From NCBI GenBank assembly GCA_027625915.1, contig JANTQA010000036.1, positions 9,383,001 through 9,447,000 on the forward strand: DNA of 64,000 nucleotides. The letters are read 5' to 3'. The DNA comes from Anaeramoeba flamelloides (lineage: Eukaryota; Metamonada; Anaeramoebidae). Below the pieces are notes generated by a model. It worked only from the letters and a program-made list of their open reading frames with translations. It had not been told where the DNA came from and ran no database searches. This document shows, piece after piece, positions 1 to 13,000 of this stretch; within the stretch, counting starts at the first letter, position 1, and every line of letters begins with the position of its first letter. Both the position numbers and the translations under genes were made by a program.

Positions 1-345
1 ATAAAATTATCCAAGAATTTAGAATGAATTCAAATATTGATAAAACTTTAAAACAAAAGAAATTATCCAAAATAAAAAATTGTGGAATTCTTCTTGAAAA
101 AGAGAAATATTTACAAAGACACTTTAAAATAACAAAAGACAGTTTTAAAAAAATAAAAATGAATTTTAAAAAACAAAAATTTATCAAATGGTTCAAAATT
201 ACAAAAGTTAAAAGCAATTGGCATTAACCCATTATTTTATCGATTATTAATATGTAAACTTACCGAAAAAGGTTTTGGAATGATTAATGTTTTGATAAAT
301 AAAAAAAGTCACCCATGTTTTCAAAAATTAACCCTTATTCTAGAG
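1..345 (+). mobile_element. LINE-like fragment, region downstream of reverse transcriptase
   Basis: A short coding-like stretch runs off the left edge. It reads in one frame from about position 1 to 220 (with ...NSNIDKTLK..., ...KMNFKKQKF...) and in another from about 180 to 345. The first part resembles a minus-strand translation near 52300-52500 (...INPNIDKTLK..., ...VKVNFKKL...), which lies just downstream of a reverse-transcriptase active-site motif. I therefore infer both are the post-RT part of one LINE-like family. The fragment is broken and has no start of its own. A spliced host-gene end is possible but less likely. Confidence 0.4.
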
Positions 346-1489
346 GAATAATTTGTAAAACCAAAATAAAAATAGACCAAGTCCGAATATTAATTTAGAA
401 AATAAGCTAAAAATTCAAAAATGTTTTCTAATTTCTTATTTTGAAAACATTTCAGATAATTTAAAATTTACAAAAATATTATAAAAATATCAACTTAGAA
501 ATAGAATACTTAAAATTGCCAAATGTTAAATCTAACTTTTTTTAGACAAAAAAAATTAATAACTATTACTGAGTTGAAATAGTCTAGAATATTTAATATT
601 TGGTAGAACTGATAATAATATCACTAAAGAGTAGTGTTGTAGAAAGATTTCAAGTGTAACTGGCCTATCCCATTTACAAAAATACTGAAAAGAATATTAG
701 TTCACCCCCTCCTTTTTTTTAAATACTGGAAAAGCTAAAGGTTGATTTTTTTCATTTTTTTTTTTTTGGTTTACAAAATAGAATAGTATTGTGAATACAC
801 AGAGAACACAGGAAAATTAAACAAAAAAAAATTAAAAATTAGAGTATACACTTCCATATTAAAACGAAGAAATTTCACAAATTATCTAAATATATAGTCT
901 TCTGTTTATGTTAAAAATTAAAGAGAAGAAAATTGTATGATTTGTCAAAAAAATATTTCAACTTGGAAATAAAGGAAGATATCAATAATTTTTAAGGGGG
1001 GGGGGTGTTGATCCTTTAAAGAAAATGTAATAGTTTGAATTAAATAATTAATTCAAATACATATAAATAATAAGAATAATATCTTTGATATTTTACTCTT
1101 ACTCAAAGGGACTTAATCCAAAAAAGAATGAGGGATAATATGAGGTTGGAAAAGAATAAATAAATAAAATAAAACATTACCTATTTTAGGATCTTTCATT
1201 TAGTTTTTAACTAATTGTTTTAATATTTTAAATTTATACAACCCTTTTATTTCTGAGTTGAACAAATAAAAAGATTTTACTAAAGTAAAATAAAAATATA
1301 GAATGTATTTAAAGATTAGTAATATCTTGTGAGTATTTATTGTTTATTGTTTCTACTACTAAAAAAAGATCAGAGTTAATAATTTATAATTAATTAATAA
1401 CCACCATTTCTGCAAAACTCAATCAATTTCCCAAAAAAATTTAAAAGAAAAGAGAATTTTCTTTTTTAATTTGAGTATTAATTATATTC
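346..1489. other. Intergenic, nothing recognised
   Basis: AT-rich sequence without a convincing reading frame. The only landmark is a run of ten G at 996-1005. No RNA gene or terminal repeat was seen. Confidence 0.5.
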
Positions 1490-2110
1490 CTTTCTTTTTT
1501 GATATGTCCATAATATAAAAAACATATTTTTTTTCTGATTAATGTTTTTCGAAATCTAAGTTTTATAACTTAATTCAATTAACCGTTATGTATAATTTTT
1601 TTTTGAATAAAAACTCTCTCAACTTTTGAAGATCGAAAATATTTTTTGAAATTACTATTTACTTTTTTATTTTATTTTGAGAAATTGAGTTGAGAAAATT
1701 TTGAAATCAAAGAATAAGTAAATATATTAAATCAGAATATTTTTCCAGAGGGTTTATATTTTTTAAATGACTTTTTTTTTTAATTTTACCACCGAAAAAG
1801 AAAAAAAAACATTTGAAGAATAAATTAATCCCTTTTGGGAAAAGAAAATTCCCCATAATTTAGAATTTTTTTTAGTAAATGGGTTAAAATAAGATATCCG
1901 ATATAAAAATATACATAATTTCAAGTTTGTATTCAATGATTTTGGCAAAAAATATTTTTGGGAAAAGTTAAATTTGAAACTTTATTTATTTTTATTTTTT
2001 CCTTTACTTTTTTTAATTTTTTTAAATGGAAGGTATTTGATCAGTTTTCCATTTTTAGTGTTTTTTTTTGGGTCATAGAGACATAAATACATAAAAAATA
2101 TCTATTTTTA
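1490..2110 (+). repeat. Dispersed repeat R1, copy 1
   Basis: This stretch matches the reverse complement of 24735-25330 along most of its length. Landmarks shared by both copies are a 'TTTCGAAATCTAAGTTT' block, 'CTCTCAACTTTTGAA', 'CAATGATTTTGGCAAAAAA' and 'GATCAGTTTTCCATTTTTAG'. Neither copy has a visible coding region. I see no terminal repeats, so the element class is unknown. Confidence 0.65.
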
Positions 2111-2169
2111 TTTAATTTTTCTATTTTTTAAAACTAATTTTTCCCCGATTCAAAAAGTATTTATGAACT

Positions 2170-3537
2170 TTAAAGGAGTTTTGGAAATAAATAAATTAAT
2201 CTCTCCACTGTGAAAAATAAAAATTTATCAATTTTTTTACTCTCAAATTGAAAAAAACTCTTAATAGAGCCTATAAAGTTGGATTTTTAACTAAATGTAT
2301 AAAATAAATTAAAAAATACTTTGGAACCAAGATCTGTTATAAATCGATAATATTTTTTATAATTGAAGTTATTCGAACGTGAAAAATTACCAAATATTAA
2401 ATTTTTTTTTTTATTCACAAATATTATTATGATAATGTATTGGGAAGGATCTCAATAAAACAAAAAATAAAAACTGTAAAAAATTACAAAAAAACACATC
2501 CTATATATGAATAAATTTATTTATTTAAAATATTGATGAAAGATCCTATTTGTCTTAACAAAAATAAAAGGATGGTATTTACAATATAGACCCATAATTC
2601 CTTTTAGATTGATTTCCATAAATTGTGACATCTTGAAAAAGTTAATTAAGAAAAGTCAACTTTATTGTATTTTTCTTTGAGATATTTTACTTAGTTTTTA
2701 AAAATTCAATATTTTATTTTTTTTTCAAAACCAAAAGATAAGTCAGCACATTACACATTTTCACAAAGGGTTACTGGGTAAAATATTAATAATATTTTGA
2801 TTTTTGAAACTCGTATTTACAAAATAAATAGGGGAAATAAGTAATTGGATTTCCCGATTTTCTTAATCACATTTAGTTTTAAAAAAATGTCTGGTTATTT
2901 ATGATCTCTGTTTGAAGTTGAAATCTACAAATGAAGTTTACATTTTTTTCCATTTATTACATTTATAATAGAAGCAAAAATAAAAATAATGAAATTATGA
3001 AATGTATTATCTACTTTTATCAGAGATTTGATCTTTTAAAGATAATAATTAATTTTTTATTTAATTTGTTTGTACAACAGAACAAAAGGAACAAATTTCG
3101 ATTGTGTTTTCCAATTTGGCCCAAAGAGTAAAAAATATTTGAATAATTTTTTGAATTAGATTTTTTGCAAAGGTATAAAAAAAACAGTTTACAAAAATAA
3201 ACAATTTTTTCTTGAATCTGTAAACATTTTGAAATAAAAAGAAGACTTTTAGGCAATTCGAGGAATACCAAATTTTGAAAAATTTGTCTCTATCGAAATA
3301 AAAGTCGTCACAATTAAAAAAACTATTTTTCTTCTTATTGAAAATTTTTACCTACCAATTTTCTCTCTAAAAAAGACAAAAAAACAAGGGCACTGTACTA
3401 TTGTTTTCCACAAAATAATATTTATGAAGAGAAAATATTAAAATTACAAAATAGATTTTTATTTTTTCAGAAATTTTTGTTTTCCAAAATTTTTTTTGTT
3501 ATAAAACAAAAAAAATCGATTAACCATCACTCATTAA
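2170..3537. other. Intergenic, upstream of the formin gene
   Basis: AT-rich, with only short, low-complexity reading frames that show no family motif. The last few hundred bases must contain the formin promoter, but no element stands out from the background. Confidence 0.45.
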
Positions 3538-6500
3538 ATGTCTGGTTTTAAAAAGTTTTTTAAAAACAAAGGTAAAGGTGATAAAGTACATTCAAAAACA
3601 ACAGATGAATCTTTTTTAGCAAATATTCCACCAGAAAAAGAATTGGGTAAAATGTTTGAATTGTTTTTGGTAAGAAACCTTCCTTTTTCTTGATTACACA
3701 AATATCTTTCAAAGAATTTCAAACTTTGTAGAACAACTTGATCCAAGATTCTTATTCTCTTTCTTTTTTATCTTTTTGTTTTTCCAATTTTTTCTTTTTA
3801 TCCAAAACAATTACAAAAAAAAACAATTACAAAAAATATAAAAGCCTGAATTAAATCTACAAGAACAAAAAAAAAATACAATGCTGCAAATGACCTCTGA
3901 AAATAAGTGGACATTCCTTTGCCAGCACAAGAGCAAAGAGGAGATAGAAGTAAGCTTTGAATATTTTTAAAAATAAATAAATTGATCTTTTGTTTTTTGT
4001 TTCATTTTGAGAAAAAAAAAAAAAAAAAAAAATTGTAAAAAAATTTTTCATTTTGTTGATTTTTAAAAATTTTCAATCCAGAAAGAAGATCAAAGTCAAC
4101 ACACCTTTTCATTTCTTTTCTTTTCTTTTCTTTTCTTTTCTTTTCTTTTTTTTTTCAAAAATTCAATTCAACACTGTGAATACAGATCTCCAAATGTAAT
4201 ACAAAAGAAAAATAAAGAAAAAAAATTAATTTGAAAAAAAAAAAAAAATACAAAGATCATACAATCCTTTTTGTATCAACAACAGTCTTATTTAAATATT
4301 TTTTTACAATACAAAAAATTAATTTTTTTTTCCCTTTTAACAAATTTACAAAAACAAACAAAAAAAACACAAACAAAAAAAACACAAACAAAAAAAACAA
4401 ACAAACAAAAAAAAAACAAACAAAAAAAAAACAAACAAAAAAAAAACAAACAAAAAAAAAAAAACAAAAAAAAAAAAACAAAAAAAAAGAAATTAAGAGA
4501 AGAGGCTAACAAACAAAGCCCGGAATTTTTTGTTCAAAGATTAGAAAAACAACCAAACTTTGAAACTGTAAGTGCCCTGAGCAATTCACTGAACAAAAAT
4601 CCATATAATTGGTTGGCAGATTGTTTAAAATTTGGTGTCTTGTCTGTGCTAACCCAAACATTCTTAAAGCAATCTAACAAACCAACTCAATCCAAAACTA
4701 CCAACGATTATAATATTGAATTTGAGTATTTGAAATGCTTCCGCTCGATTGTCAATACCAAAGTTGGTCTCACCAAATTCTTTGCAAATTCACAAAACAT
4801 TGAGTGTGTTGTCTATTGTCTCGAAAATCCCAAGTGGCAAGCGCTTTCGATGTCTTGTGAATTATTGTCTGTATTTACGATTTTCCCCTTGAATGGGCAA
4901 AAGTATGTCTTGGAATCGTTTGACAAGCTCGAAAAAAAAAACAATTTAAAATCAAGGTTTAGCTTGTTAATCAAACATTTACAACAGAGTATTAATGAGC
5001 CGTCGAGCTTAGAATTCAAGATCTCATGCATCATGTTCATCAACAACCTTGTGAACACGCCAAAGGACATTCGTGTGAGGGTTGAGTTACGAAAGGAGTT
5101 TGCGGTGCTGGGCATCCGAAGGATTTTTAACAAATTTGAAAGCGAGAAATACCCTGCTTTGAAAACGCAGATCACAAAGTTTTTGGAGGAATGGGAAATC
5201 GACGAGAACGACATTGGGGAAAAGATCCAGGACATCCCGCAGAGGAACGAAGAGGATCCGTATGATGTCTTCAAATATCTGTCAGCAAACATGGTCAAGT
5301 CTGATTATAAAAAGGAATTTTTAAGTGTCCTAAACAAATTCTGTGATGCATCTTATGATTCGAATTTAAATATTTGGGGCACGCTCGATGTTGTTAGCAG
5401 TAGGATTATTAATGAGATCACGTCTTCTCAAAACAATCTAAATAATACCAATGATTTGAAGAATAACAAAATTAATGAAAATATCAAGGAACTCGAAAAA
5501 TATATTTTGAAACAAAAAGAGGAAATCAATGAATTTGATGTCTCAATTGGCAACATCATTGTGGCATCTAATGAAAAAATGCAAGAGTTTATCCAAAAAA
5601 TTGAAAGCAATAAAAAAAAAATCTATGAATTAAAGGAAATGAAAGACCATCAGGCAATTAGCCAACCGGAGGAAAACGAGAACAAAATTGAAATAATGAA
5701 AATTAATAAAGACGAAGAAAAAATTAATTTGCTAAATAAGCAAATCGATTTATTGTCAACTGAACAAGAGGTTATTATCAATAGCCAACAAAATGAAAAC
5801 AATAAAATTAAAGAAAATAAAAATACACAGCAATACAAAAACGAATTACAATCCAAAATCAAAGATTATAATGAACAAATTGAAACGAATAAAAAGACCA
5901 TCGAAAATTTACAAAATGACGCAAAAACTTATCAGGGTACCATCATGAAAATTAATGAGGGTTATAAAATCTTGACAGAAGATTTTGAAGATATGGAGGA
6001 CGAAATGTTTGAATTAATTGAAACGGGACAATATATAGAACCCAACATTGAAGAAATTAATAAAACAGAGGAAGAAAACATTAATAATTTAAAATCTGAA
6101 ATTACAAATCTATTAAATGATATAAAGAATTTGGATGAAGAATTGGAATCAGTCAAAAATCAATTACATGAAAAATTAAACCAAAATAATTTAAATAATG
6201 AGCAAAATAATTTGAAAGGTAATAAGTACCAAAATAATAATAATAATAATATGGAAATAAAAAAAGAGGAAGAAGAAAACAATAATGATGACGATGATGA
6301 TGATGAAAATACTAAAGAAAAAAAACTCAAAATCAAAACTTTATTAAATGAAATTGAGTCAATTAACCAAGTAATTTTAAATACCAAAAAAAAATTTAAT
6401 AACAAAATAGAGGAATTAAATAGCGAAATAATGCTTAAGCAAATAGGCAACCAATATTTAATTGAAAAATGGCAAAAAGAAAAAGAAAGGCAACTTTTTA

Positions 6501-9418
6501 ATAATGAAAATCATATTAAGGACATTAAACAAAAATTTGAAAAAGATCGAATAATATATCTCAGTCGATTAGTGAAATTAACGAATAAGTTGGCGAATGA
6601 AAAAATTGATTTAATTAATTATGAAAAGTCATTAAAATTGTTAAAAGAAAATTATGAAAAGGAAATTAACGAATTGAAATCAAATAACTCAACAAATATT
6701 TTGAATGAAAAGGAAATTAAATTAAATACTTTGGAATGCGAAAAGGAATATTATTTAAAAATAATTAATGAATTAAATGATCAGATGAATAGCCATAAAA
6801 TGATCAGCGAAAAGAAAACGGAAAATTTAAGAAAGGAATTAAATAAATTGGAAAATAATTGTCAAAATAACAAAAGGCAGATAATGGAAATGCAAAAGCA
6901 AGCCCTGGAGTTGAATGAGGATTCCAATGCCTATGATTCTGCGATTGACCAAATTAGACAAGTATTTGAATTGGAAATCTTAGATTTACAAACTGAATTG
7001 GAATTAACTAACATAAGAATTAATGAAAACAAGCCATTGCCCAACAACATTGAAGGTGAGGGGCTCGACGGGAATGAAACTGAATTCTTAATGGTTGAAA
7101 CCAACATTTTATTAAACAAATTGGAAAAGGAAAACACAAGCTATGAAAAAATCATATTACAATTACAAGACAAAATCGATACATGTGGGAAAAAAAAGCA
7201 AATGCTATTAAATGAAAATAAAAATTTATTAAGTTCAATCGAAAAATTAAAATCTAACGAGAATAAGATCAATAGCTCTTTATATAAAAAAATTTCAAAT
7301 TTGAAAAATCAAATTTCCAATTTAATTTTTGTATCGATTTTAAACAATAAAGACAAACAAAATATTGATAATTATTTCACTCAATTAATGCCAAACTTGG
7401 AGAAGGAAATTGAAGACTTAACTTTTGAATTGTCAAAGATTAAAACTAAAAATAAAATACATTCCCAATTTTATAACGAAGAATTTGCTAAGAATTTCAA
7501 AAAAATCCAAGAGAATTTAAATTTATTTAAAGATCAAGCAAACGAATTAATAAATAAAATAGGTAACGAAAGAATTGAATTAATTGATAAATTGTTTTTA
7601 TTCCAACAAGACTTTGATCAGAATTTAAATGATAATAACTTTGATCCACAACTACTACAACAAAATTATGAGACGAGGATCCAATTGTTAACATTTGAAT
7701 TGGAGGGCTATTTGGAATTATACAATAGCAACGAAAGGGAAATCAACGAAATAAAGAAGAATTTTGAAGAGCAACTGCTAAAGGTGACCAAAATATATTG
7801 CAATCCAAATGATTTATATTTGAGTGGGATATTGCACCAACAAAAGGAATTTGAAAAGATCATTCAAAATTTGGAAAGGGAAAATAAAAAACTGAAAATT
7901 AAGGTCAGACAGGAAAGACCCGAATTGACTGAAGAGCAGCAACTAACAGCAGAATTGTTTGATAACAATTTTAATAATAAGATCTTGACAAAGTTCATTA
8001 AAAATTCCAAGCAGGGGAAACTAAATACCGCACCAAAAAAGAAAATGAAATCGTTGCATTGGGACAAATTAAATCAAACAAGGATCGAAGAAACAATTTG
8101 GTCGCAAATTTCGGACGAAAGCATCGAATTGAATATTGACGAATTGGAAGACAGGTTTAAATTAATGAATTTTAATATAATGCATCACCAAGAAGAAGGA
8201 AGTGATGATGACGAGCTTGATGAAATTGTCAAAGCGCAAGAAAATGAAGAAGATATTAAAATTGAAATTGAAAAGGAAGTTAACCAAGATAATGAAAATG
8301 AAAACAAAAAAGGCAACCAGAAAGAAGATAATGACGATGATGACGATGATGGCGATGATAATGATGATGATGAAAAGGAAAATAAAAATGTGATCATAAC
8401 TATCTTGAATCCAGAAAGAACAAAAAACATTGCCCTAATGCTCTCAAAAATCAAATATTCACCCAATCAAATCAAAAATTCCATTTTACAGTTGGACGAT
8501 AAAATCTTGACAGTTAATAATTTGAGAGATTTATTAAAGAACGCACCAACACTGTATGAATTGAACTCATTGGAAGAATTTAAGGGGATCACGCCAACAA
8601 AGATTGGCAAGGCCGAGCTCTTTTACTTGGAAATAATGGATATACCCCGATATGCCAACAGGATACGTTCCTGGATTTGCTTTAGAACGTTTGACGAAAT
8701 GAAGGAAATTATTACCAAGATGACAGAAAATGTTGTTTCAGCCTGCAAGGAACTCCAGGAATCACAGCTGTTTGGTGAAATTTTAAAAAACATTTTGTCC
8801 ATGGGTAATTATTTGAATAGTGGCACATTTAAAGGCGGTGCTTCAGGTTTCAAACTCAATTCCTTACCTAAATTAAGCAAAATGAAAAGTAACAATTCGG
8901 AGGAATGCCCATCCTTGTTACATTTCTTGGCAAATTCCTTAAAGGAAAAAAACTCTCAGATTTGCAATTTAATAAAGGAAATCCCACACGTGCGAGAGGC
9001 TAGTACAAGCTCAAACCAATTGATTAAAAATGAAATGGACCAATTGTCGAAGGGCTTGAAAACTATTCATTTGGAAATACAAAATTCTGCAACAACAGAT
9101 ATTGAAGGCAAAAACTTTAAAGAAAAAATGGCAGACTTTTTAATCAGGGCTAACCAAGAATTTAAAGTTCTGACGGAAAAAATTAATAACATGGAAACCA
9201 TTTTTAATCAGACCTTAATATATTTTGGTGAAGACCAGGATGCGTCACTAAGCAACTTTTTTATCCCAATATCAGAATTCGTCATTAAATTCGACAGGTT
9301 AGTAAACGAAAGAACCTCCGTTCAAACTTTAAACCAATTTATACAATTACAACAAAATAAGGGAGTAATGGATGCCTTGATACAATCAATAAAATCAGGT
9401 ACAACCTTTAAAGATTAA
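3538..9418 (+). CDS. Diaphanous-related formin (GBD/FH3, coiled coil, FH2, DAD), no FH1
   Basis: Formins nucleate and elongate unbranched actin filaments. I place three exons at 3538-3669, 3845-3949 and 4505-9418, with phase-0 GT-AG introns, giving about 1716 residues. Exons 1-2 give the start of the GTPase-binding/FH3 region (KMFELFL; ENKWTFLCQHKSKEE), which continues at QSPEFFVQRLE in exon 3. Residues about 370-1230 are coiled coil with Asn/Asp/Glu inserts. FH2 begins near residue 1260 (MKSLHWDKL) and keeps the signature GNYLNSGTFKGGASGFKL near 1513, but has an acidic insert at about 1308-1375. The last 18 residues (GVMDALIQSIKSGTTFKD) match a DAD, without the basic residues that usually follow. 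No proline-rich FH1 lies before FH2. The long reading frame also opens upstream at 4271, but that start lies in intron 2 among CAAA repeats and is rejected. The family assignment is secure; the exon 2 boundaries are inferred. Confidence 0.9.
4105..4150. repeat. (TTTTC)n microsatellite in formin intron 2
   Basis: About eight tandem TTTTC units lie in the second intron of the formin gene. They are followed by A-rich sequence. Confidence 0.85.
4340..4490. repeat. (CAAA)n-type low-complexity tract, formin intron 2
   Basis: A tract of A runs broken by single C (CAAAA units) fills the end of formin intron 2, just before the acceptor at 4503-4504. It reads as Lys/Thr/Gln and has no in-frame stop. 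A gene caller would therefore extend exon 3 upstream into it. Confidence 0.85.
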
Positions 9419-10700
9419 TTATTACAATGATTATTATTATTTTTTTTTTATTTTGTTTTTCTCAATTTTTTTTAGTTTTTAATTTAAAAATCAAAAATTT
9501 TATTAAAGAAATAATGATAAATTTAAGATTAAGAATAAATATTATTATCATTTTATTTTTGGTTTTTTTTACACAATTTTATTCAAATCAAAATACAATC
9601 TTTTTGATATAATGTTGTTAAATACAAAAAATGGCTAGACTTTTTTAAAAATTTCCTTTCTTTGATGATATTGAAAATAATAACTTGGCACAAAATAAAC
9701 TCCAATTCAAAATCATTGGCCCATTAAAAATCAAATTTTTGAAAATAAATATTTTTTCAAAATTGAAGTTATCTATTATAATAAAAAAAATTACTATTTT
9801 AATATTCAGTTCTATACATGAGAATATTTGTTTTTCGTGTAAAAATAAAATAAAGTAAAAAAAAAATTAAATAAAATTGAGTCATTTATTATGAAATTTA
9901 GGTATCGTTCTGGGTTAGTTTGAGAAAAGAATAAATTATAGGGACAAAAATTTTAATAAAAAATTATAAAAAATAATCAAAATAGTAAATAAATAGGAGC
10001 AATAAAAATGAAAATTGAGTATAACAATTCAGAGAAACATGGTTAAAGTAAAACAGTGATTTTTAATTATTAAAGTCTTTTCAAGTAAAGTTGACTAGTT
10101 ATAATGTATGAATTATCTTGGTTTAAAGAGGTTTGAATCAATATTAGAAGTAAAAAAATTTTTTACAAATTTGAAAATTGAAATCATATTATTATATTTT
10201 TCTTTTTTTTTATATATAAAAAGTTGTTTAGATTTTTTTTTTTATTATTCCAAGATCCTTCGTCATTACAAAGTAAAAACATGCTATTCTTATCTTATTG
10301 AAATAGTGAAAATTTTTGTAAACAAAATATATATTGGTTTCTTTTGGAATTTTCTTTTATCTTCATTAGAAGATCAAAATGAACCTTGTTGCTTTTATCT
10401 AATATGTTACAAAGAATTTTTATTTTTCAATTTTTAAGAGGATATATTATATTGATCAAATATACTTAAGGGACTAGTCTCTATCATTTTTTACTAATTT
10501 CTATATAAGGATTTATTATTCTGAAACATTTTTAATATTGAAAATAAACTGGGATTTTAAAATAGAAGAAATTGGGAAAAAAATTTCTCAATCCCCATTA
10601 AATATAGGTTGAAAAAATTTAATAGAGATTAGTTTCGTAATAAGAATATCAAACATTCTTTGATGTGTATTATTCTAATATATATATATATATATATATA
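9419..10700. other. Intergenic, downstream of formin
   Basis: AT-rich, with no convincing gene. A frame of 109 codons at 10108-10437 is hydrophobic low-complexity sequence without a recognisable motif. A TA microsatellite at 10678-10700 abuts the next element. Confidence 0.45.
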
Positions 10701-10701
10701 A

Positions 10702-11392
10702 ACTCTATTTCAGTCAAAGGGGCCAATGTTTTTTTCAAATATCAATTATTTTATATAATTGACCATTGAAGAACAAATAAGAAATAAAGAGAATAATACA
10801 CCTCAAAGAAATGTTGATACATGTCTGAAAGAAAACTAATTAATCAATAGCTTTTCTTAAAAATTTCAAAACTCAAATTTTTCGGTCCCTATTGAGAAAA
10901 ACAAGGATGTTCGTTTTGAACTTCTACTGGTATTTGAATAATAAATATGAAACATTTTTCACTTCATTTTCCATACTTTTCTTTTAGAAATTAAGCCCCC
11001 AAACAAAGTTTGTTGGTATTTGTGGTCTCTATTTGAAAAAGGAAATGAAAATGAACTGGAAAATTTTTCACATTTATTAAACAAATATCAAGATTAAAGA
11101 TCGAATAGAATTGCAATAGAAATCAATAGATTTCTCAGCAATCTTTACATGGTTTCAATGGTATTAGAATAACGCGTTTTTACCAAGTGACTATTGATCT
11201 TGCAATAAATTTTTTTTTTGCAAATGAATGAAGTTTTTAAAAAAAAAATCGAAAAAAAAAAAACAAAAATGTGAAAAAATGATTTCAATTTTGAAAATTT
11301 CCAAAATAAAATTTTTCTTCGAATATCTATGCAAACCCTTTAAACACATGTATTATACCCATTACAACTGGGCCCCTTTGACTGAAACAGAG

Positions 11393-11393
<1 letters not shown>
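10702..11393. mobile_element. MITE-like element, family A, copy 1
   Basis: Terminal inverted repeats of 23 bp lie at 10702-10724 and 11371-11393 (one mismatch; core CAGTCAAAGGGGCC). They bound about 690 bp. TA microsatellites flank both ends, so a target duplication cannot be defined. Subterminal sequence (AAATATCAATTATTTT, AAGAACAAATAAGAAAT) recurs in copies near 16530 and 40010. No transposase is visible, so the element looks non-autonomous. Confidence 0.8.

Positions 11394-11428
<35 letters not shown>
11394..11428. repeat. TA microsatellite
   Basis: An almost pure TA dinucleotide tract borders the right end of family A copy 1. A similar tract borders its left end. Confidence 0.85.
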
Positions 11429-11432
<4 letters not shown>

Positions 11433-12072
11433 TCTTATTTTTTATTTGTTCTTTCAAGGAAAATTATCTAAAAAATGAGATTTGTGATTTTTTTTTTTAC
11501 GTTTTAACAGAAACAGATTTTATTTACTCATAAATTTAAATATCTTTTTCTTTTTTTCTATTTTTGCCTGAATAATTCTTTATATTACAAAGAAGAGTTA
11601 AAAAATCAAGAGATGAAATTGTTATATATCTTTTATTTTTTCGACATCTTAGTTATTTTTTTATTCCAACTCAAATTTTTTTTTCTCATTGAATGTTTGG
11701 ATAAATATATAAAAAAAAAAAAAGATTAAAAGTTCTAGGTTCCTTGTTAATACAAACTTGGGAAAATTATGAAAAGTGAAGTTTCACCTTCAATAAAAAT
11801 GTTTGTTTAATTTTTTCTTATTATTTTTTTGAGCCAACAATCCAAACCAAAAAGATCAAATCTTTTATCGAAAAATTTACTTAGGTAAAAAGAACTATGT
11901 TAAAAATTTATTACTCATTCCTGCAAAGTTGTTAAAAGAGTTTATTTATCATCTTCAATTTTATCGTCGGTGTACATAAATTCTCTATTACATTCGGAGA
12001 AAAATCTACAGGGGTAATTATTCCCTTAAACAATTAAAAAGATTTAATATTTTGATTTGTTTTCACCCTTGT
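11429..12072. other. Intergenic, nothing recognised
   Basis: AT-rich sequence without coding potential, RNA genes or recognised repeat ends. Confidence 0.45.
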
Positions 12073-12458
12073 GGAAAAAAAGTGAAACACAGTTTTTAAT
12101 TGGGAACATTACTGAAAATTCAAAGTAAGATCAATGAAAAAATGAATAAATAAATTAAATAAAGTCAAAATGAAGTATTCCCCACAATAACAGTTTTTTT
12201 AATACTATCTTTTGGTATGGGCTTTTCTTTGATTGATTAATTATTAAAAATTTGTTCAAAAAATTGACTATTTTAGAGATCTCCAAAACCACACAAACAA
12301 TTTCAATAAATCAGTCGATTTAAATTGTATTTGTTGGGTTGATTGAAAATAATATAATGGGTTATTATTTGAAGTTAATTGGTTTCTTCTTTTTATTGAT
12401 TTTACTTTACATTTTCAGTAAATTCCCAATTAAAAATTGTATTTCACTTTTTTTACAA
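12073..12458. mobile_element. MITE-like element, family B, copy 1
   Basis: Imperfect inverted repeats of about 34 bp lie at 12073-12106 and 12422-12455 (shared core TTTTTAATTGGGAA). They enclose about 320 bp. The interior from 12180 to 12420 closely matches 28145-28396 in the same orientation, including the block ACAATAACAGTTTTT. There is no coding capacity. Confidence 0.7.
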
Positions 12459-13000
12459 AATGGTTAGTATTATTTACACCACAACAAAATAATATGATAA
12501 ATTTATGATTTTCCTTGTGAAAATCAACTTTATTAAAGTGTTTGTCTCAAAAAGGGTAATTGATCAATAGCAAAGTAATTGTTAGTCAAAAGAAAAATTC
12601 TTTGTCTTTGAGAAAAACTAACATAATAAGTGTGGATAACCCCTTAACTTCCATTTTTTGTTTTTAAATTAGTATATTGGTCTTATCCTTCTTCTTTCAA
12701 AGAAAATTTGAGATCACCAAATAAATCAACATCCTCTCTGGATATCAAAATATTAGATTGTTTTGGAAAAATAAATACTTATTCTTTTGAGAAAAGTCAA
12801 TTCAGAGATAAATTACTCTTCAATATTTTTATATTCTTTCGTTAATACTAGTGTCTGAATGTTACCTTTTCAGAAAACTAACTAAATTAATATCAGACAG
12901 AAATAACGGTTGTGTGAACAAAAGAATTACTCAATCGTATTCTCTTTTGATTATTTATTTTTTTTCTTTTTTTTTTTTTAAATAATTCCCCTTCTTTAGA
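12459..13000. other. Intergenic, upstream of the SR-protein gene
   Basis: AT-rich, no coding signal. It ends in a T-rich tract followed by CTTTAG directly before the start codon at 13001. That looks like a splice acceptor and may mean the 5' UTR is spliced. Confidence 0.4.

Noticed and set aside
996-1005. Runs of G or C (996-1005, 25994-26004, 41120-41133) as G-quadruplex regulatory sites
   Set aside because: Each is a single uninterrupted run, not four spaced G tracts. They are more likely slippage-derived homopolymers.
4271-4504. Upstream ATG at 4271 opening the formin frame
   Set aside because: It lies in CAAA-repeat intron sequence. The two upstream exons give a family-consistent N-terminus with proper GT-AG junctions.
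10108-10437. 109-codon open frame downstream of formin
   Set aside because: Hydrophobic Phe/Leu/Tyr low complexity from T-rich DNA, with no domain and no exon-like neighbours.
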